A stretch of 64,000 nt of DNA from Pseudoxanthomonas sp. (GCF_027498035.1 NZ_CP114978.1:3844001-3908000), one strand, 5' to 3'. Shown: positions 1-8,970, counted from the stretch's first letter. Numbers and translations are program-made. The notes: generated by a model not told the origin, from the sequence alone.

Positions 1-23
1 CCGAGCTGAACGTCCAGAACTAA
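1..23 (+). CDS. 3' end of an unidentified gene
   Basis: The first bases can be read as a coding tail in frame 3 (ELNVQN then TAA at 21-23), followed 53 bases later by a strong terminator. Too little is left to name the product. The terminator supports a gene running in from the left, but the frame is only inferred. Confidence 0.35.
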
Positions 24-75
24 TCTGGCAGCTCAGGGGAAGTTCCGGCCTGGCCGCACTTCCTTTGCAATCCGC

Positions 76-109
76 GAAAGCCCGGCCCTGTGCCGGGCTT
101 TCGCTTTTT
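76..109 (+). terminator. rho-independent terminator
   Basis: Perfect 11-bp stem (76-86 pairs with 92-102) with a 5-base loop, followed by GCTTTTTG. This is a classical intrinsic terminator for the gene that enters from the left edge. Confidence 0.85.
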
Positions 110-184
110 GTCGTCCAGAGAACGGTTAGGCAACGTATTCAGTCTTTCTTTTCAGTTATTTGCGTGAAAAACATCGCGTGATGG

Positions 185-214
185 TTGATTGCCCGTGGGC
201 AGCTTGCCTACACT
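185..214 (+). promoter_or_regulatory. candidate sigma-70 promoter of the exported protein gene
   Basis: TTGATT (185-190), an 18-base spacer and TACACT (209-214) match sigma-70 -35 and -10 elements. Transcription would begin near 221, about 26 bases before the chosen ATG at 247. This also argues against the earlier in-frame ATG at 160. Confidence 0.5.
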
Positions 215-246
215 CGCGCAATTCTTTTCCAGGCCAAGACCCCTTC

Positions 247-774
247 ATGCGCGCGATTCCTCTTGCGGTGCTGTCCCTGCTTGCCGTCGCTCCGTTCGCA
301 CACGCCCAGCAGGCGCAGAACTGCAGCGGCGTCAGCCCGCAGCCGATTCCGCAACGGACCACGATCCTGCCGCCGGTTGCGGTAGAGCTGTTCGCCAACA
401 CCACGCGCCTGGGAGCGCCGAGTGGCGTGCTGGCCCAGTCTTACGACGAAGCCCAGTCGGTGGACCGCGTGTTGCTGCGGCTGAAGGTCGATGGCTGCCG
501 CGAACTGGCGATGGCGACGCCGGCGCTGAAGGCGAACGATCCGGCGGCCTACAAGCCCAAGACCCAGTTCGATAATTCGCCCTGGCGGTTCGACATGAAC
601 CAGAACGGCAAGCGCATGACGGCCGACGAGTTCGATGCCTGGATGAAGTCGCGGGGCGTGCGCGTGGTCAAGGCCAAGCCGGCGGCTGCAGCGCCTGCAC
701 CTGCAGCGCCGGGCGATGCCACCACGGCACCGGCAGCCACGCCTGCGGTCGCCGATCCGGCCAAGTCGAAGTAA
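247..774 (+). CDS. exported protein of unknown function
   Basis: 175 aa. The chosen ATG at 247 begins an obvious Sec signal peptide (MRAIPLAVLSLLAVAPFAHA, cut before QQAQ); an upstream in-frame ATG at 160 would bury it and lies before the likely promoter. The mature part has a central region with two cysteines (NCSG and GCREL). It ends in a low-complexity Ala/Pro linker from about residue 145, the kind of tail found on periplasmic or envelope proteins. No enzymatic motif is visible. It is monocistronic between a terminator and the downstream pseudouridine synthase, which starts 48 bases later. Function unknown. Confidence 0.75.
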   Translation: MRAIPLAVLSLLAVAPFAHAQQAQNCSGVSPQPIPQRTTILPPVAVELFANTTRLGAPSGVLAQSYDEAQSVDRVLLRLKVDGCRELAMATPALKANDPAAYKPKTQFDNSPWRFDMNQNGKRMTADEFDAWMKSRGVRVVKAKPAAAAPAPAAPGDATTAPAATPAVADPAKSK

Positions 775-822
775 GCCTGGCCGGTGTGACGCCGGCCGGT
801 TTCTTTTCAAGCATCAACAACG

Positions 823-1588
823 ATGGCAATCCGCAGACCGGCACGCGAAACGGCGCCCCGGCACGGGCTGGCGCGCGCGCTGTCCAAGCTCGGCTTGTGC
901 TCTCGCACCGAGGCCGCACGCTGGATTGTTGCCGGACGCGTGCGCGTGGACGGCAGGCTGGTGCTGGACCCGGAGTTCCCGACCGTGGCCGGCCGTTCGA
1001 CGATCACGGTTGAAGGCCTGGAGGCGCCCGCAGCCGAGCGCCGCTACCTGATGCTCAACAAGCCACGTGGCCTGGTCACGACGGCATCGGATGAGCGCGG
1101 ACGCGACACGGTCTACCGCTGCCTGGACGGCGCCAGCCTGCCTTGGCTTGCGCCAGTCGGACGCCTGGACAAGGCCGAGCGAAGGCCTGCTGCTGCTGAG
1201 TAATGATCCGGCCTGGGCGGCAGCGATCACCGATCCGGCGACTGGTCCGGACAAGACCTATCACGTGCAGGTCGATGCGATTCCCGATGCGGCGCTGCTG
1301 GCCTCGCTGGAGGCCGGCGCGGTTGTGGACGGCGAACTGCTGCGTGCTGTCAGGGCCACGCTGTTGCGCACCGGCACCCGTAACGCCTGGCTGGAAATTG
1401 GCCTGGACGAAGGCCGCAACCGACAGATCCGGCGTCTGCTGGAGGCCTTCGATCTGTCGGTGCTGCGACTGGTGCGCGTGGCCATCGGCGAGCTGTCGCT
1501 GGGCGAACTTGGCAAGGGCGCGTGGCGCGACTTGAGCGCTGCCGAGGTCGCTGCGCTGGGGCCGCCGACGAAGTCCGGCCGGCGCTGA
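823..1588 (+). pseudogene. RsuA-family rRNA pseudouridine synthase, broken by a one-base frameshift
   Basis: Two overlapping frames together encode one RsuA/RluB/RluE-type enzyme of about 254 aa that isomerises uridine in rRNA. The first frame (823-1203) carries the N-terminal S4 RNA-binding domain (about residues 15-60) and the catalytic GRLD motif with Asp116. The second frame resumes with SEGLLLLSND and keeps the rest of the catalytic domain (KTYHVQV, GRNRQIRRLL) to 1588. Removing one G at about 1177 joins them exactly. The break falls three codons after the catalytic Asp, so the enzyme would be dead if the shift is real. A sequencing error is equally possible because all other positions look intact. 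A second family member (RluF) lies at 41049-41795. Confidence 0.75.
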
Positions 1589-1633
1589 AACCCGGCAATA
1601 GCGAGGGCTTCAGTGCCAGAGGCCAGGTGCCGC

Positions 1634-2842
1634 TCAGGCCTTCAGGACACCCAGTTCGTGGCCGATGCGGGTGAAGGCATCGATGGCCTGATCCAGGTGC
1701 GCGCGGGTATGCGCGGCGCTGATCTGGGTACGGATACGCGCTTGGCCCTTGGGTACGACCGGGAAGAAGAAGCCGATCGCGTAGATGCCTTCCTCCAGCA
1801 GTCGCTCGGCGAACTTCTGCGCCAGCGGTGCGTCGTACAGCATCACCGGGCTGATCGGATGCACGCCGGGCTTCACGTCGAAGCCAGCGACGGTCATCTT
1901 CTCGCGGAAGTAGGTCGTGTTCTCCTTGAGTTGGGTGCGCAGGCCGCCGGCGGCACCGAGCATGTCGAAGGCGGTGATGCCAGCGGCCACCACATGTGGT
2001 GGCAGCGAATTGGAGAACAGGTACGGGCGGGAACGCTGGCGCAGCAGTTCGATCACCTCGGCGCTGGCGGTGGTGAAGCCGCCGAGTGCGCCGCCCATGG
2101 CCTTGCCCAGGGTGCCGGTGATGATGTCGATGCGGTCCAGCACGCCCTTGACCTCGGCCGAGCCGCGGCCGGCCTCACCCAGGAAGCCGGTGGCGTGGCA
2201 TTCGTCGATGTGGACCAGTGCGCCGTACTTCCTTGCCAGCGTGGTGATCTCATCGAGCGGGGCGATGAAGCCATCCATCGAGAACACGCCGTCGGTGGTG
2301 ATCAGCTTGGTCTTGCAGCCGGCTGCGTCGGCGGCCTGCAGCTGGGCTTCCAGGTCGGCCATGTCGCAGTTGGCGTAGCGGAAGCGCTTGGCCTTGCACA
2401 GACGCACGCCGTCGATGATCGAGGCATGATTGAGCGCATCGGAAATGATCGCGTCGTCCTCGCCCAACAGTGGCTCGAACAGCCCGCCGTTGGCGTCGAA
2501 GCACGCCGCGTACAGGATCGTGTCCTGCTTGCCGAAGAAGCTGGCAATCCTGGCTTCCAGCTGCTTGTGCAGGTCCTGGGTGCCGCAGATGAAGCGCACC
2601 GAGGCCATGCCGAAACCGTGCGTGTCCAGCGCCGCCTTGGCCGAGGCGATGATGTCCGGATGGTCGGCCAGGCCCAGGTAGTTGTTGGCGCAGAAGTTCA
2701 ACACCGTGCGGCCATCTTCCAGGGTGATTTCCGCCGACTGCGGGCCGGTGATGATGCGCTCGGACTTGAACAGGCCGGCATCGCGGATGCCCTCCAGTTC
2801 CTCGGCGTAGCGATGGGTCAGGGCGGGGTGGGCGTCGGTCAT
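1634..2842 (-). CDS. kbl: 2-amino-3-ketobutyrate CoA ligase (glycine C-acetyltransferase)
   Basis: 402 aa, close to the E. coli enzyme (398). It is a PLP-dependent fold-type I enzyme that cleaves 2-amino-3-ketobutyrate with CoA to glycine and acetyl-CoA, the second step of threonine breakdown. Visible marks are NNYLGLADHP near residue 53, the PLP-contacting DECHATG (213-219) and the Schiff-base lysine in TGTLGKAMGG (K247). The start at 2842 gives the family N-terminus MTDAHPALTH; an upstream ATG at 2911 adds an unlikely basic leader. The partner gene tdh lies at 7897-8931, separated by the sulfate transporter operon rather than in the tdh-kbl operon seen in E. coli. It is divergent from sbp. 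Confidence 0.95.
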   Translation of the reverse strand: MTDAHPALTHRYAEELEGIRDAGLFKSERIITGPQSAEITLEDGRTVLNFCANNYLGLADHPDIIASAKAALDTHGFGMASVRFICGTQDLHKQLEARIASFFGKQDTILYAACFDANGGLFEPLLGEDDAIISDALNHASIIDGVRLCKAKRFRYANCDMADLEAQLQAADAAGCKTKLITTDGVFSMDGFIAPLDEITTLARKYGALVHIDECHATGFLGEAGRGSAEVKGVLDRIDIITGTLGKAMGGALGGFTTASAEVIELLRQRSRPYLFSNSLPPHVVAAGITAFDMLGAAGGLRTQLKENTTYFREKMTVAGFDVKPGVHPISPVMLYDAPLAQKFAERLLEEGIYAIGFFFPVVPKGQARIRTQISAAHTRAHLDQAIDAFTRIGHELGVLKA

Positions 2843-3032
2843 CGGGCGAGGGCCTGTGGCGGCTGAACGGGCGGCCATTTTACGCCGGTGGTCTTTCAGC
2901 ACTGTCATCATGCCCTGGCTGATTCCTGTTGGAGATAAGCACGCTTCCTTTCATTATTTCGCGGCACACTCATGCCTGTGCAGCATGACGTTTACTGAAC
3001 GCGGCCTTGCCGCCCCGCCCACGAGGTCTGCC

Positions 3033-4070
3033 ATGTCCACATTCCGATCCGGTCGCCTGCGCCATGTGTTCGCCATTGCCATGGCCGCCTGTGTCCTGAC
3101 CCTGGCCGCCGCTGCGGTGGCGCAGCAGAAGCAGCTGCTCAACGTGTCCTACGACCCGACCCGCGAGCTGTACCGCAACCTCAATGCCGAGTTCTCCAAG
3201 GAATGGCAGGCCAAGCACGGCACGCCGATCCAGGTGGAAGCCTCGCACGGCGGCTCGGGCAAGCAGGCGCGTGCGGTGATCGATGGCCTGGAGGCCGACG
3301 TGGTCACCCTGGCGCTGGCCTACGACATCGATTCGATCGCCGAGCAGGCCAAGCTGCTGCCGGCCGACTGGCAGAAGCGCCTGCCCGACAACAGCACGCC
3401 GTACACCTCGACGATCGTGTTCCTGGTGCGCAAGGGCAACCCGAAGCAGATCAAGGACTGGCCGGACCTGCTCAAGCCGGGGGTGGCGGTGATCACGCCG
3501 AACCCGAAGACCTCCGGCGGCGCGCGCTGGAACTACCTGGCGGCCTGGGCCTATGGCCAGTACATCTTCAAGGGCGACGAGGCCAAGACCCGGCGCATGG
3601 TGACTGCGCTGTTCAATAACGTGCCGGTACTCGATACCGGCGCGCGTGGCGCCACCACCACCTTCGTCCAGCGCGGGATCGGTGACGTGTTGCTGGCCTG
3701 GGAGAACGAGGCCTTCCTGTCGCAGGAAGAACTTGGCCCGGACAAGTTCGACATCGTGGTGCCCAAACTGTCGATCCTGGCCGAGCCGCCGGTCGCGCTG
3801 GTCGACAAGAACGTGGACAAGCACGGCACCCGCGCCGAGGCGCAGGCCTATCTTGAGTTCCTGTACACGCCGGAAGCGCAGAAGATCATCGCGCACAACT
3901 ACTACCGCCCGCGTCATCCCGAGTTCGCCGATCCGGCCGACATCGCACGCTTCCCGAAAGTGAAGCTGGTGACGGTGGACGAGGCCTTCGGCGGCTGGGC
4001 CAAGGCACAGGCCACGCACTTTGCCGATGGCGGTGAGTTCGACAAGATGCTGGCAGGCAAGAAGCGTTGA
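3033..4070 (+). CDS. sbp: sulfate ABC transporter, periplasmic substrate-binding protein
   Basis: 345 aa. It binds sulfate (or thiosulfate) in the periplasm and hands it to CysTWA. The chosen ATG at 3033 precedes a Sec signal peptide (hydrophobic core about residues 11-28, cut near VAQQ); the open frame extends upstream but without a signal peptide. Family signatures are VSYDPTRELY, the Ser/Gly-rich ligand loop HGGSGKQARAV, TPNPKTSGGARWNYLAAW and RGIGDVLLAWENEA. Its TGA overlaps the TTG start of cysT by three bases, so the four genes are probably one translationally coupled operon. No CysB site could be assigned in the divergent region shared with kbl. Confidence 0.95.
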   Translation: MSTFRSGRLRHVFAIAMAACVLTLAAAAVAQQKQLLNVSYDPTRELYRNLNAEFSKEWQAKHGTPIQVEASHGGSGKQARAVIDGLEADVVTLALAYDIDSIAEQAKLLPADWQKRLPDNSTPYTSTIVFLVRKGNPKQIKDWPDLLKPGVAVITPNPKTSGGARWNYLAAWAYGQYIFKGDEAKTRRMVTALFNNVPVLDTGARGATTTFVQRGIGDVLLAWENEAFLSQEELGPDKFDIVVPKLSILAEPPVALVDKNVDKHGTRAEAQAYLEFLYTPEAQKIIAHNYYRPRHPEFADPADIARFPKVKLVTVDEAFGGWAKAQATHFADGGEFDKMLAGKKR

Positions 4071-4927
4071 GCGCAGCCGGCGTCGCAGTACAGCGTCAGC
4101 GCCGAAGGCGGGTGATTCCCGGCTTCGGTCTCAGCCTGGGCACCACCTTGTTGTGGCTCGGGCTGATCGTGTTGTTGCCGCTGGCGGGGCTTTTCATCAA
4201 ATCGGCGGGCCTGGGCTGGCACGGATTGTGGGCGGTGTGGACCGATCCGCGCGTGCTGGCGGCGCTGCGGATCAGCTTCGGGACCGCGCTGGCGGCGGCG
4301 GCCTTCAACGCGGTGGCCGGGACGCTGGTGGCCTGGGTGTTCGTGCGCTACGACTTCTGGGGCAAGCGGTTGTTCGACGCGATGATCGACCTGCCATTCG
4401 CGCTGCCCACCGCCGTGGCCGGGATCGCGCTGACCCAGCTGTATGGGCCGACTGGCTGGATCGGGCGCTGGCTGGAAGCCGGTGGCATCAAGGTCGCCTA
4501 CACACCGCTGGGGATCACCGTGGCACTGGTGTTCATCGGCCTGCCGTTCGTGGTGCGCGTGGTCCAGCCGGTGTTGGCCGAAGCGGAAATAGAGTTTGAA
4601 GAAGCCGCCGCCAGCCTGGGCGCAGGGCGCCTGCGCACCGTGCTGTCGGTGGTGCTGCCCTCGGTGTGGCCGGCGGTGCTGTCCGGTTTCGCGCTGGCGT
4701 TCGCGCGTGGCGTGGGTGAGTACGGCTCGGTGATCTTCATCGCCGGCAACCTGCCCGGCGTGTCGGAGATCGCACCGCTGCTGATCACGATCAAGCTGGA
4801 AGAGTTCGACTACGCCGGCGCCACCGCGATCGCCGCGGCCATGTTGCTGCTGTCGTTCGCGCTGCTGCTGGTCATCAATACGCTGCAGGCGCAGCTGGCG
4901 CGTCGCGGCATGAAGGCGCTGGTCTGA
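4067..4927 (+). CDS. cysT: sulfate ABC transporter permease CysT (CysU)
   Basis: 286 aa inner-membrane permease that pairs with CysW to form the sulfate channel. Six or so hydrophobic segments run from about residue 20 to 275, and the EAA loop that docks CysA is visible (EAAASLGAGRLRTVLSVVLPSV, about 175-195). The best start is TTG at 4067, which overlaps the sbp stop (TTGA); there is no good ATG near the N-terminus, and GTG codons within the first 12 residues are alternatives. Its stop overlaps the cysW ATG (TGATG). Family length is about 277 aa. Confidence 0.93.
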   Translation: MSAAGVAVQRQRRRRVIPGFGLSLGTTLLWLGLIVLLPLAGLFIKSAGLGWHGLWAVWTDPRVLAALRISFGTALAAAAFNAVAGTLVAWVFVRYDFWGKRLFDAMIDLPFALPTAVAGIALTQLYGPTGWIGRWLEAGGIKVAYTPLGITVALVFIGLPFVVRVVQPVLAEAEIEFEEAAASLGAGRLRTVLSVVLPSVWPAVLSGFALAFARGVGEYGSVIFIAGNLPGVSEIAPLLITIKLEEFDYAGATAIAAAMLLLSFALLLVINTLQAQLARRGMKALV

Positions 4928-5841
4928 TGGCCAGCGTCCCGCTCTCCCGCAGCGCACGGCCGCGTTCGCCGACCACCGAACCGACCTGGGTGAAAGGCTC
5001 GCTGGTGGTGCTGGCGCTGCTGTTCCTGTTTTCGTTCCTGCTGCTGCCGCTGGTGCTGGTTTTCAGCGAAGCGTTGCGCGGCGGATGGGCTGCATTCCTC
5101 ACTGCGATCCGCGACCCCGACGCATTGGCGGCGATCCGCCTGACCTTCGTGGTCACCGCGACCGTGGTGCCGTTGAACCTGGTATTCGGCGTGGCCGCTG
5201 CCTGGGCGGTAAGCAAGCATGATTTCCCGGGGAAACGCATCCTGGTGAGCCTGGTCGACCTGCCGTTCGCGGTCTCGCCGGTGGTGGCGGGCCTGGTATT
5301 CGTGTTGATCTTCGGCGCGCAGGGCTGGGCCTGGCCGCTGATCGATCACGGCTGGCGCGTGGACCTGCCGCTGCTGGGCGACACGCTGATCCAACTGCCG
5401 AAGATCGTGTTCGCGCTGCCGGGTATCGTGCTGGCGACGACCTTCGTGACGTTCCCCTTCATTGCGCGTGAGCTGATGCCGTTGATGGAGCAGCAGGGCA
5501 GCGACGAGGAGTTGGCCGCGCTCAGCCTGGGCGCCAACGGCTGGCAGACCTTCTGGCGCGTGACCGTACCCAATATCCGCTGGGCGCTGCTATACGGCGT
5601 ACTGCTGTGCAGTGCACGGTCGATGGGTGAATTCGGCGCGGTGTCGGTGGTGTCCGGCCACATCCGCGGGCGCACCAACACGCTGCCATTGCACGTGGAA
5701 ATCCTTTACAACGAATACGCCTACAGTGCGGCTTTCGCCGCCGCGTCACTGCTGGCATTGAGCGCACTGGTGACCCTGGTGCTCAAGACATGGCTCGAAT
5801 GGCGCCACGGCGAAGCGCTCGCCGCCAGCCACCGACACTGA
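4927..5841 (+). CDS. cysW: sulfate ABC transporter permease CysW
   Basis: 304 aa, second permease subunit of the sulfate importer. It has a hydrophilic N-terminus of about 20 residues, then six transmembrane segments. The EAA-type loop appears as DEELAALSLGANGWQTFWRVTVPNI (about 195-220). FAVSPVVAGLVFVLIFG and SMGEFGAVSVVSG are typical CysW stretches. The ATG at 4927 overlaps the cysT stop by one base, which implies translational coupling. CysA starts 16 bases downstream. Confidence 0.94.
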   Translation: MASVPLSRSARPRSPTTEPTWVKGSLVVLALLFLFSFLLLPLVLVFSEALRGGWAAFLTAIRDPDALAAIRLTFVVTATVVPLNLVFGVAAAWAVSKHDFPGKRILVSLVDLPFAVSPVVAGLVFVLIFGAQGWAWPLIDHGWRVDLPLLGDTLIQLPKIVFALPGIVLATTFVTFPFIARELMPLMEQQGSDEELAALSLGANGWQTFWRVTVPNIRWALLYGVLLCSARSMGEFGAVSVVSGHIRGRTNTLPLHVEILYNEYAYSAAFAAASLLALSALVTLVLKTWLEWRHGEALAASHRH

Positions 5842-5857
5842 GAAGGCTGCAACACGC

Positions 5858-6901
5858 ATGGGCATCACCGTCGATCATCTGGGCAAGCGCTTCGGCGCGT
5901 TCACCGCGCTGGATGACATCCGCCTGGAGATCCGTCCGGGTGAACTGCTGGCGTTGCTGGGGCCGTCGGGCTCCGGCAAGACCACGCTGCTGCGCGTGAT
6001 CGCCGGGCTGGAACACGCCGACAGCGGCCGGGTGCTGTTTGACGGTGGCGATGCGACCGCACTGCCGGTGCAGCAGCGGGGCGTGGGGTTCGTGTTCCAG
6101 CACTACGCATTGTTCAAGCACATGCGCGTGGACGAGAACATCGCCTTCGGCTTGAAAGTGCGCCGCGGCAAGCATCGCTGGCCGAAGGAGAAGATCAACG
6201 CCCGCGTGCAGGAACTGCTGAAGTTGGTGCAGCTGGATGGGCTGGGCCAGCGCTATCCGGCACAGCTTTCCGGCGGCCAGCGCCAGCGCGTGGCCCTGGC
6301 GCGCGCACTGGCGATCGAGCCGAAAGTGCTGCTGCTGGACGAGCCCTTCGGCGCGCTCGATGCGCAGGTGCGTCGCGACCTGCGTCGCTGGCTGCGCCAG
6401 GTGCATGAAGCCACCGGCGTGACAACGGTGTTCGTCACCCACGATCAGGAAGAAGCCCTGGAACTGGCCGACCGCGTGGCCATCCTCAACAAGGGCAGGA
6501 TCGAACAAATCGGCACCCCGGCACAGGTCTACGACCAGCCGGCATCGCCATTCGTGTATGGCTTTGTCGGTGAAGCCAATCGGGTGGCGGGAACCAAGGC
6601 CGGTGCGCAACTGCAGGTGCATGGCCTGCAACTGGCCATGCCCGAGCACGGCCACGCGCCTGATGGGCCGGTGGGCCTCTACGTGCGGCCACAGGATCTG
6701 CGTCTGGTCGTGGATGGCGCGGCCGGCTGGCACGCGCGCGTGGTCAGCATCCAGCGCAGCGGGCCACGTCTGCGTCTGCATGCGCAACTGGCCGACGGCA
6801 CGCCGCTGGAACTGGAACTGCCGGCCAGCACACCGGTGCCGGCGGTCGGTGCGGAGGTCGTCCTTCAGCCTGCCTATTTCGGCGTTTTTGCCGCCAGCTG
6901 A
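5858..6901 (+). CDS. cysA: sulfate/thiosulfate import ATP-binding protein CysA
   Basis: 347 aa ATPase that powers the CysTW permease. Walker A GPSGSGKT (35-42), Q-loop QHYALF (81-86), ABC signature LSGGQ (137-141), Walker B LLLDEP (158-163) and the switch histidine in VTHDQEE are all present. The C-terminal part after about residue 240 (FVYGFVGEANRV onward) is the TOBE-type regulatory domain typical of CysA. It is the last gene of the sbp-cysT-cysW-cysA operon; the next gene is 156 bases away behind its own leader. Confidence 0.96.
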   Translation: MGITVDHLGKRFGAFTALDDIRLEIRPGELLALLGPSGSGKTTLLRVIAGLEHADSGRVLFDGGDATALPVQQRGVGFVFQHYALFKHMRVDENIAFGLKVRRGKHRWPKEKINARVQELLKLVQLDGLGQRYPAQLSGGQRQRVALARALAIEPKVLLLDEPFGALDAQVRRDLRRWLRQVHEATGVTTVFVTHDQEEALELADRVAILNKGRIEQIGTPAQVYDQPASPFVYGFVGEANRVAGTKAGAQLQVHGLQLAMPEHGHAPDGPVGLYVRPQDLRLVVDGAAGWHARVVSIQRSGPRLRLHAQLADGTPLELELPASTPVPAVGAEVVLQPAYFGVFAAS

Positions 6902-7057
6902 CGGTTGCAACAGCAACAAAAACATGGGGTTGACGGCGGGAGTTTCCGCAACGCAATATCGGGGCGGTTAAAAAAAAGTGAAACCACGCAGTACGTCGCA
7001 TGACGCACCGCGGTTGTAGAAGGCCGATCTCCGTCCCCACCCTTGCTGGAGAGTCCG

Positions 7058-7765
7058 ATGAAGTCGAAGACCTTGCGCTATGCCCTGCTCGTTGCCCTGG
7101 CCGGATTGCCGATGGTGTCCCTTGCCCAGGAAGCGCCCGAAGAAGAGAAGTCCCCGTGGGCCTGGTCGCTGACCGCCACCACCGACTACCGCTTCCGTGG
7201 CCTGTCACAGACCGATGTTGGCCCGGCCTTTCAGCCTGGCCTGACCTACACCACCCCGGTCGGCATCTATATCGGCACCTGGGCCTCCAACGTGGATTTC
7301 GGCGCCGGCGATCCCGATTACGAAGTGGACGCGTTCGTGGGCTACAACCTCGATGCGGCCGAGTGGCTCAACCTGGATTTCATGGTCAACCGCTACAACT
7401 ATCCGGGCGCCGGTTCGGGTAACTACAACGAATACATCGGCAAGGCGACCATCGCCGAGCACTACACCGTGCAGGTGGCCTACACCAACGACGTGTTTAA
7501 GTCCGACACCGACAGCTGGTACTACCAGGGTGGCATCAGCTGGGGGCTGCCGAATGACTTCACCGTTGCCGCGACCGGTGGCGTGACCGAGTTCGCCGAT
7601 GGCAATGTCGGCCGCGACTACAAGGACTGGTCGGTGAGCCTTGCCAAGGCCTTCGGGCCGGCGACACTGACGGCTGCCTTCATCGGCACCGATGGCGATG
7701 GCCGCGATGCCTACGGCGACATCGCCGACAGCCGCTTCGTGGTCAGCATCACTGTCGCCAACTAA
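7058..7765 (+). CDS. TorF-family putative outer-membrane porin
   Basis: 235 aa. A Sec signal peptide (MKSKTLRYALLVALAGLPMVSLAQ) precedes WSLTATTDYRFRGLSQTD, the hallmark start of the TorF/Gcw_chp family of small outer-membrane beta-barrels. The rest alternates short amphipathic strands (GIYIGTWASNVDF, LNLDFMVNRYNY, YYQGGISWGL) and ends with the strand VVSITVAN. The ATG at 7058 is chosen because it begins the signal peptide; an in-frame ATG 15 bases upstream is less likely. Substrate unknown. A strong terminator follows directly. Confidence 0.85.
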   Translation: MKSKTLRYALLVALAGLPMVSLAQEAPEEEKSPWAWSLTATTDYRFRGLSQTDVGPAFQPGLTYTTPVGIYIGTWASNVDFGAGDPDYEVDAFVGYNLDAAEWLNLDFMVNRYNYPGAGSGNYNEYIGKATIAEHYTVQVAYTNDVFKSDTDSWYYQGGISWGLPNDFTVAATGGVTEFADGNVGRDYKDWSVSLAKAFGPATLTAAFIGTDGDGRDAYGDIADSRFVVSITVAN

Positions 7766-7787
7766 GCGCTGGTGAAGTGATTGAACA

Positions 7788-7812
7788 CAGGGCGCCGCAA
7801 GGCGCCCTGTTT
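7788..7812 (+). terminator. terminator of the TorF porin gene
   Basis: Perfect 9-bp stem (7788-7796 with 7801-7809), GCAA loop, then TTT. It sits 22 bases after the porin stop codon. Confidence 0.8.
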
Positions 7813-7853
7813 CGTTGGACGATTAAAGCGCACGTCCTGGCGATGTATACAGC

Positions 7854-7875
7854 AAAGGCGCCTTTCGGCGCCTTT
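7854..7875 (-). terminator. hairpin downstream of tdh, likely terminator
   Basis: Perfect 9-bp inverted repeat (7854-7862 with 7867-7875) with a 4-base loop, 21 bases beyond the tdh stop. The uridine run belongs to the stem itself, so on the minus strand it is a weaker intrinsic terminator than the neighbouring plus-strand one. Confidence 0.55.
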
Positions 7876-7896
7876 GTGTTGAGTTCAATGGCGTTT

Positions 7897-8931
7897 TTAG
7901 TTCCAGCTCAGTACGACCTTGCCGGCCTTGCCTTCCTCCATCAGGTCGAAGCCCTTCTGGAAATCGTCGATCGGCAGCTGGTGGGTCAGCACCTTGCCCA
8001 GCGGGAACCCGCTCAGAACAAGCTGCGTCATCTTGTACCAGGTCTCGTACATCTTGCGGCCGTAGATGCCCTGGACGGTGAGGCCCTTGAAGATGATCTT
8101 GTCCCAGTCGGCGCCGGCGCCACGCGGCATGATGCCGAGCATGGCGATCTTGCCGCCGTGATACATGCAGTCGAGCATGTCGTTGAAGGCGCGCGGGTTG
8201 CCGCTCATTTCCAGGCCCACGTCGAAGCCCTCCATGTGCAGGTCGGCCATTACGTCTTTCAGCGAGGTGTTGGCGACGTTGACCACGCGGGTGGCGCCCA
8301 TGTCGGCGGCCAGCTTCAGGCGGAGATCGTTGACGTCGGTGACCACCACGTTGCGCGCGCCGATGTGCTTGCAGATGCCTGCGGCGATGATGCCGATCGG
8401 GCCGGCGCCAGTGATCAGCACGTCCTCGCCGATCACGTCGAACTCCAGCGCGCAGTGCGCGGCGTTGCCGTAGGGGTCGAAGAAGGCAGCCAGTTCGCTC
8501 GGGATCTGGTCCGGGATCGGCCACAGGTTGCTGGCCGGCATCACCATGTATTCGGCGAAGGCGCCGTTGACGTTGACGCCGATGCCGACCGTGTTGGGGC
8601 ACAGGTGTGGGCGGCCGCCACGGCAGTTGCGGCAGTGGCCGCAGACGATGTGGCCTTCGGCCGAGACGCGCTGGCCGACCTGGTAGCCGGTCACGGCCGA
8701 GCCCAGCTCGGCAATGCGGCCGACGAACTCATGGCCGATGGTCAGGCCGGGCTTGATGGTGCGCTGGCTCCATTCGTCCCACAGGTAGATGTGCAGGTCG
8801 GTGCCGCAGATGGCGGTCTTTTCCAGCTTGACCAGCACATCGTTGGGGCCGGGCGTGGGCTTGGGTACGGTTTCCAGCCAGATGCCTTTGCCCGCTTCGC
8901 GCTTGACCAGCGCCTTCATCGTGTCCGCCAT
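7897..8931 (-). CDS. tdh: L-threonine 3-dehydrogenase
   Basis: 344 aa zinc-dependent medium-chain dehydrogenase (E. coli Tdh 341) that oxidises threonine with NAD+ to 2-amino-3-ketobutyrate, the substrate of Kbl. Catalytic zinc ligands are Cys42 (AICGTD) and His67-Glu68 (GHEFVG). The structural zinc lobe cysteines are Cys97, 100, 103 and 111. The NAD site reads ITGAGPIGIIA. The ATG at 8931 lies 34 bases after a TATAAT on the minus strand. The gene is unusual in being separated from kbl by five genes. Confidence 0.96.
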   Translation of the reverse strand: MADTMKALVKREAGKGIWLETVPKPTPGPNDVLVKLEKTAICGTDLHIYLWDEWSQRTIKPGLTIGHEFVGRIAELGSAVTGYQVGQRVSAEGHIVCGHCRNCRGGRPHLCPNTVGIGVNVNGAFAEYMVMPASNLWPIPDQIPSELAAFFDPYGNAAHCALEFDVIGEDVLITGAGPIGIIAAGICKHIGARNVVVTDVNDLRLKLAADMGATRVVNVANTSLKDVMADLHMEGFDVGLEMSGNPRAFNDMLDCMYHGGKIAMLGIMPRGAGADWDKIIFKGLTVQGIYGRKMYETWYKMTQLVLSGFPLGKVLTHQLPIDDFQKGFDLMEEGKAGKVVLSWN

Positions 8932-8964
8932 GGTGCGAGAGAACCCAAGCCAAAGAGGACGCGG

Positions 8965-8970
8965 ATTATA
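8965..8970 (-). promoter_or_regulatory. -10 element of the tdh promoter
   Basis: A perfect TATAAT on the minus strand ends 33 bases before the tdh ATG, placing the transcript start near 8958. No convincing -35 is seen at the expected spacing, which may mean activator dependence. A 13-G tract lies about 60 bases further upstream. Confidence 0.5.

Noticed and set aside
1613..2866. 417-codon plus-strand frame opposite kbl
   Set aside because: Kbl motifs are complete on the minus strand; the opposite frame has no recognisable domain.
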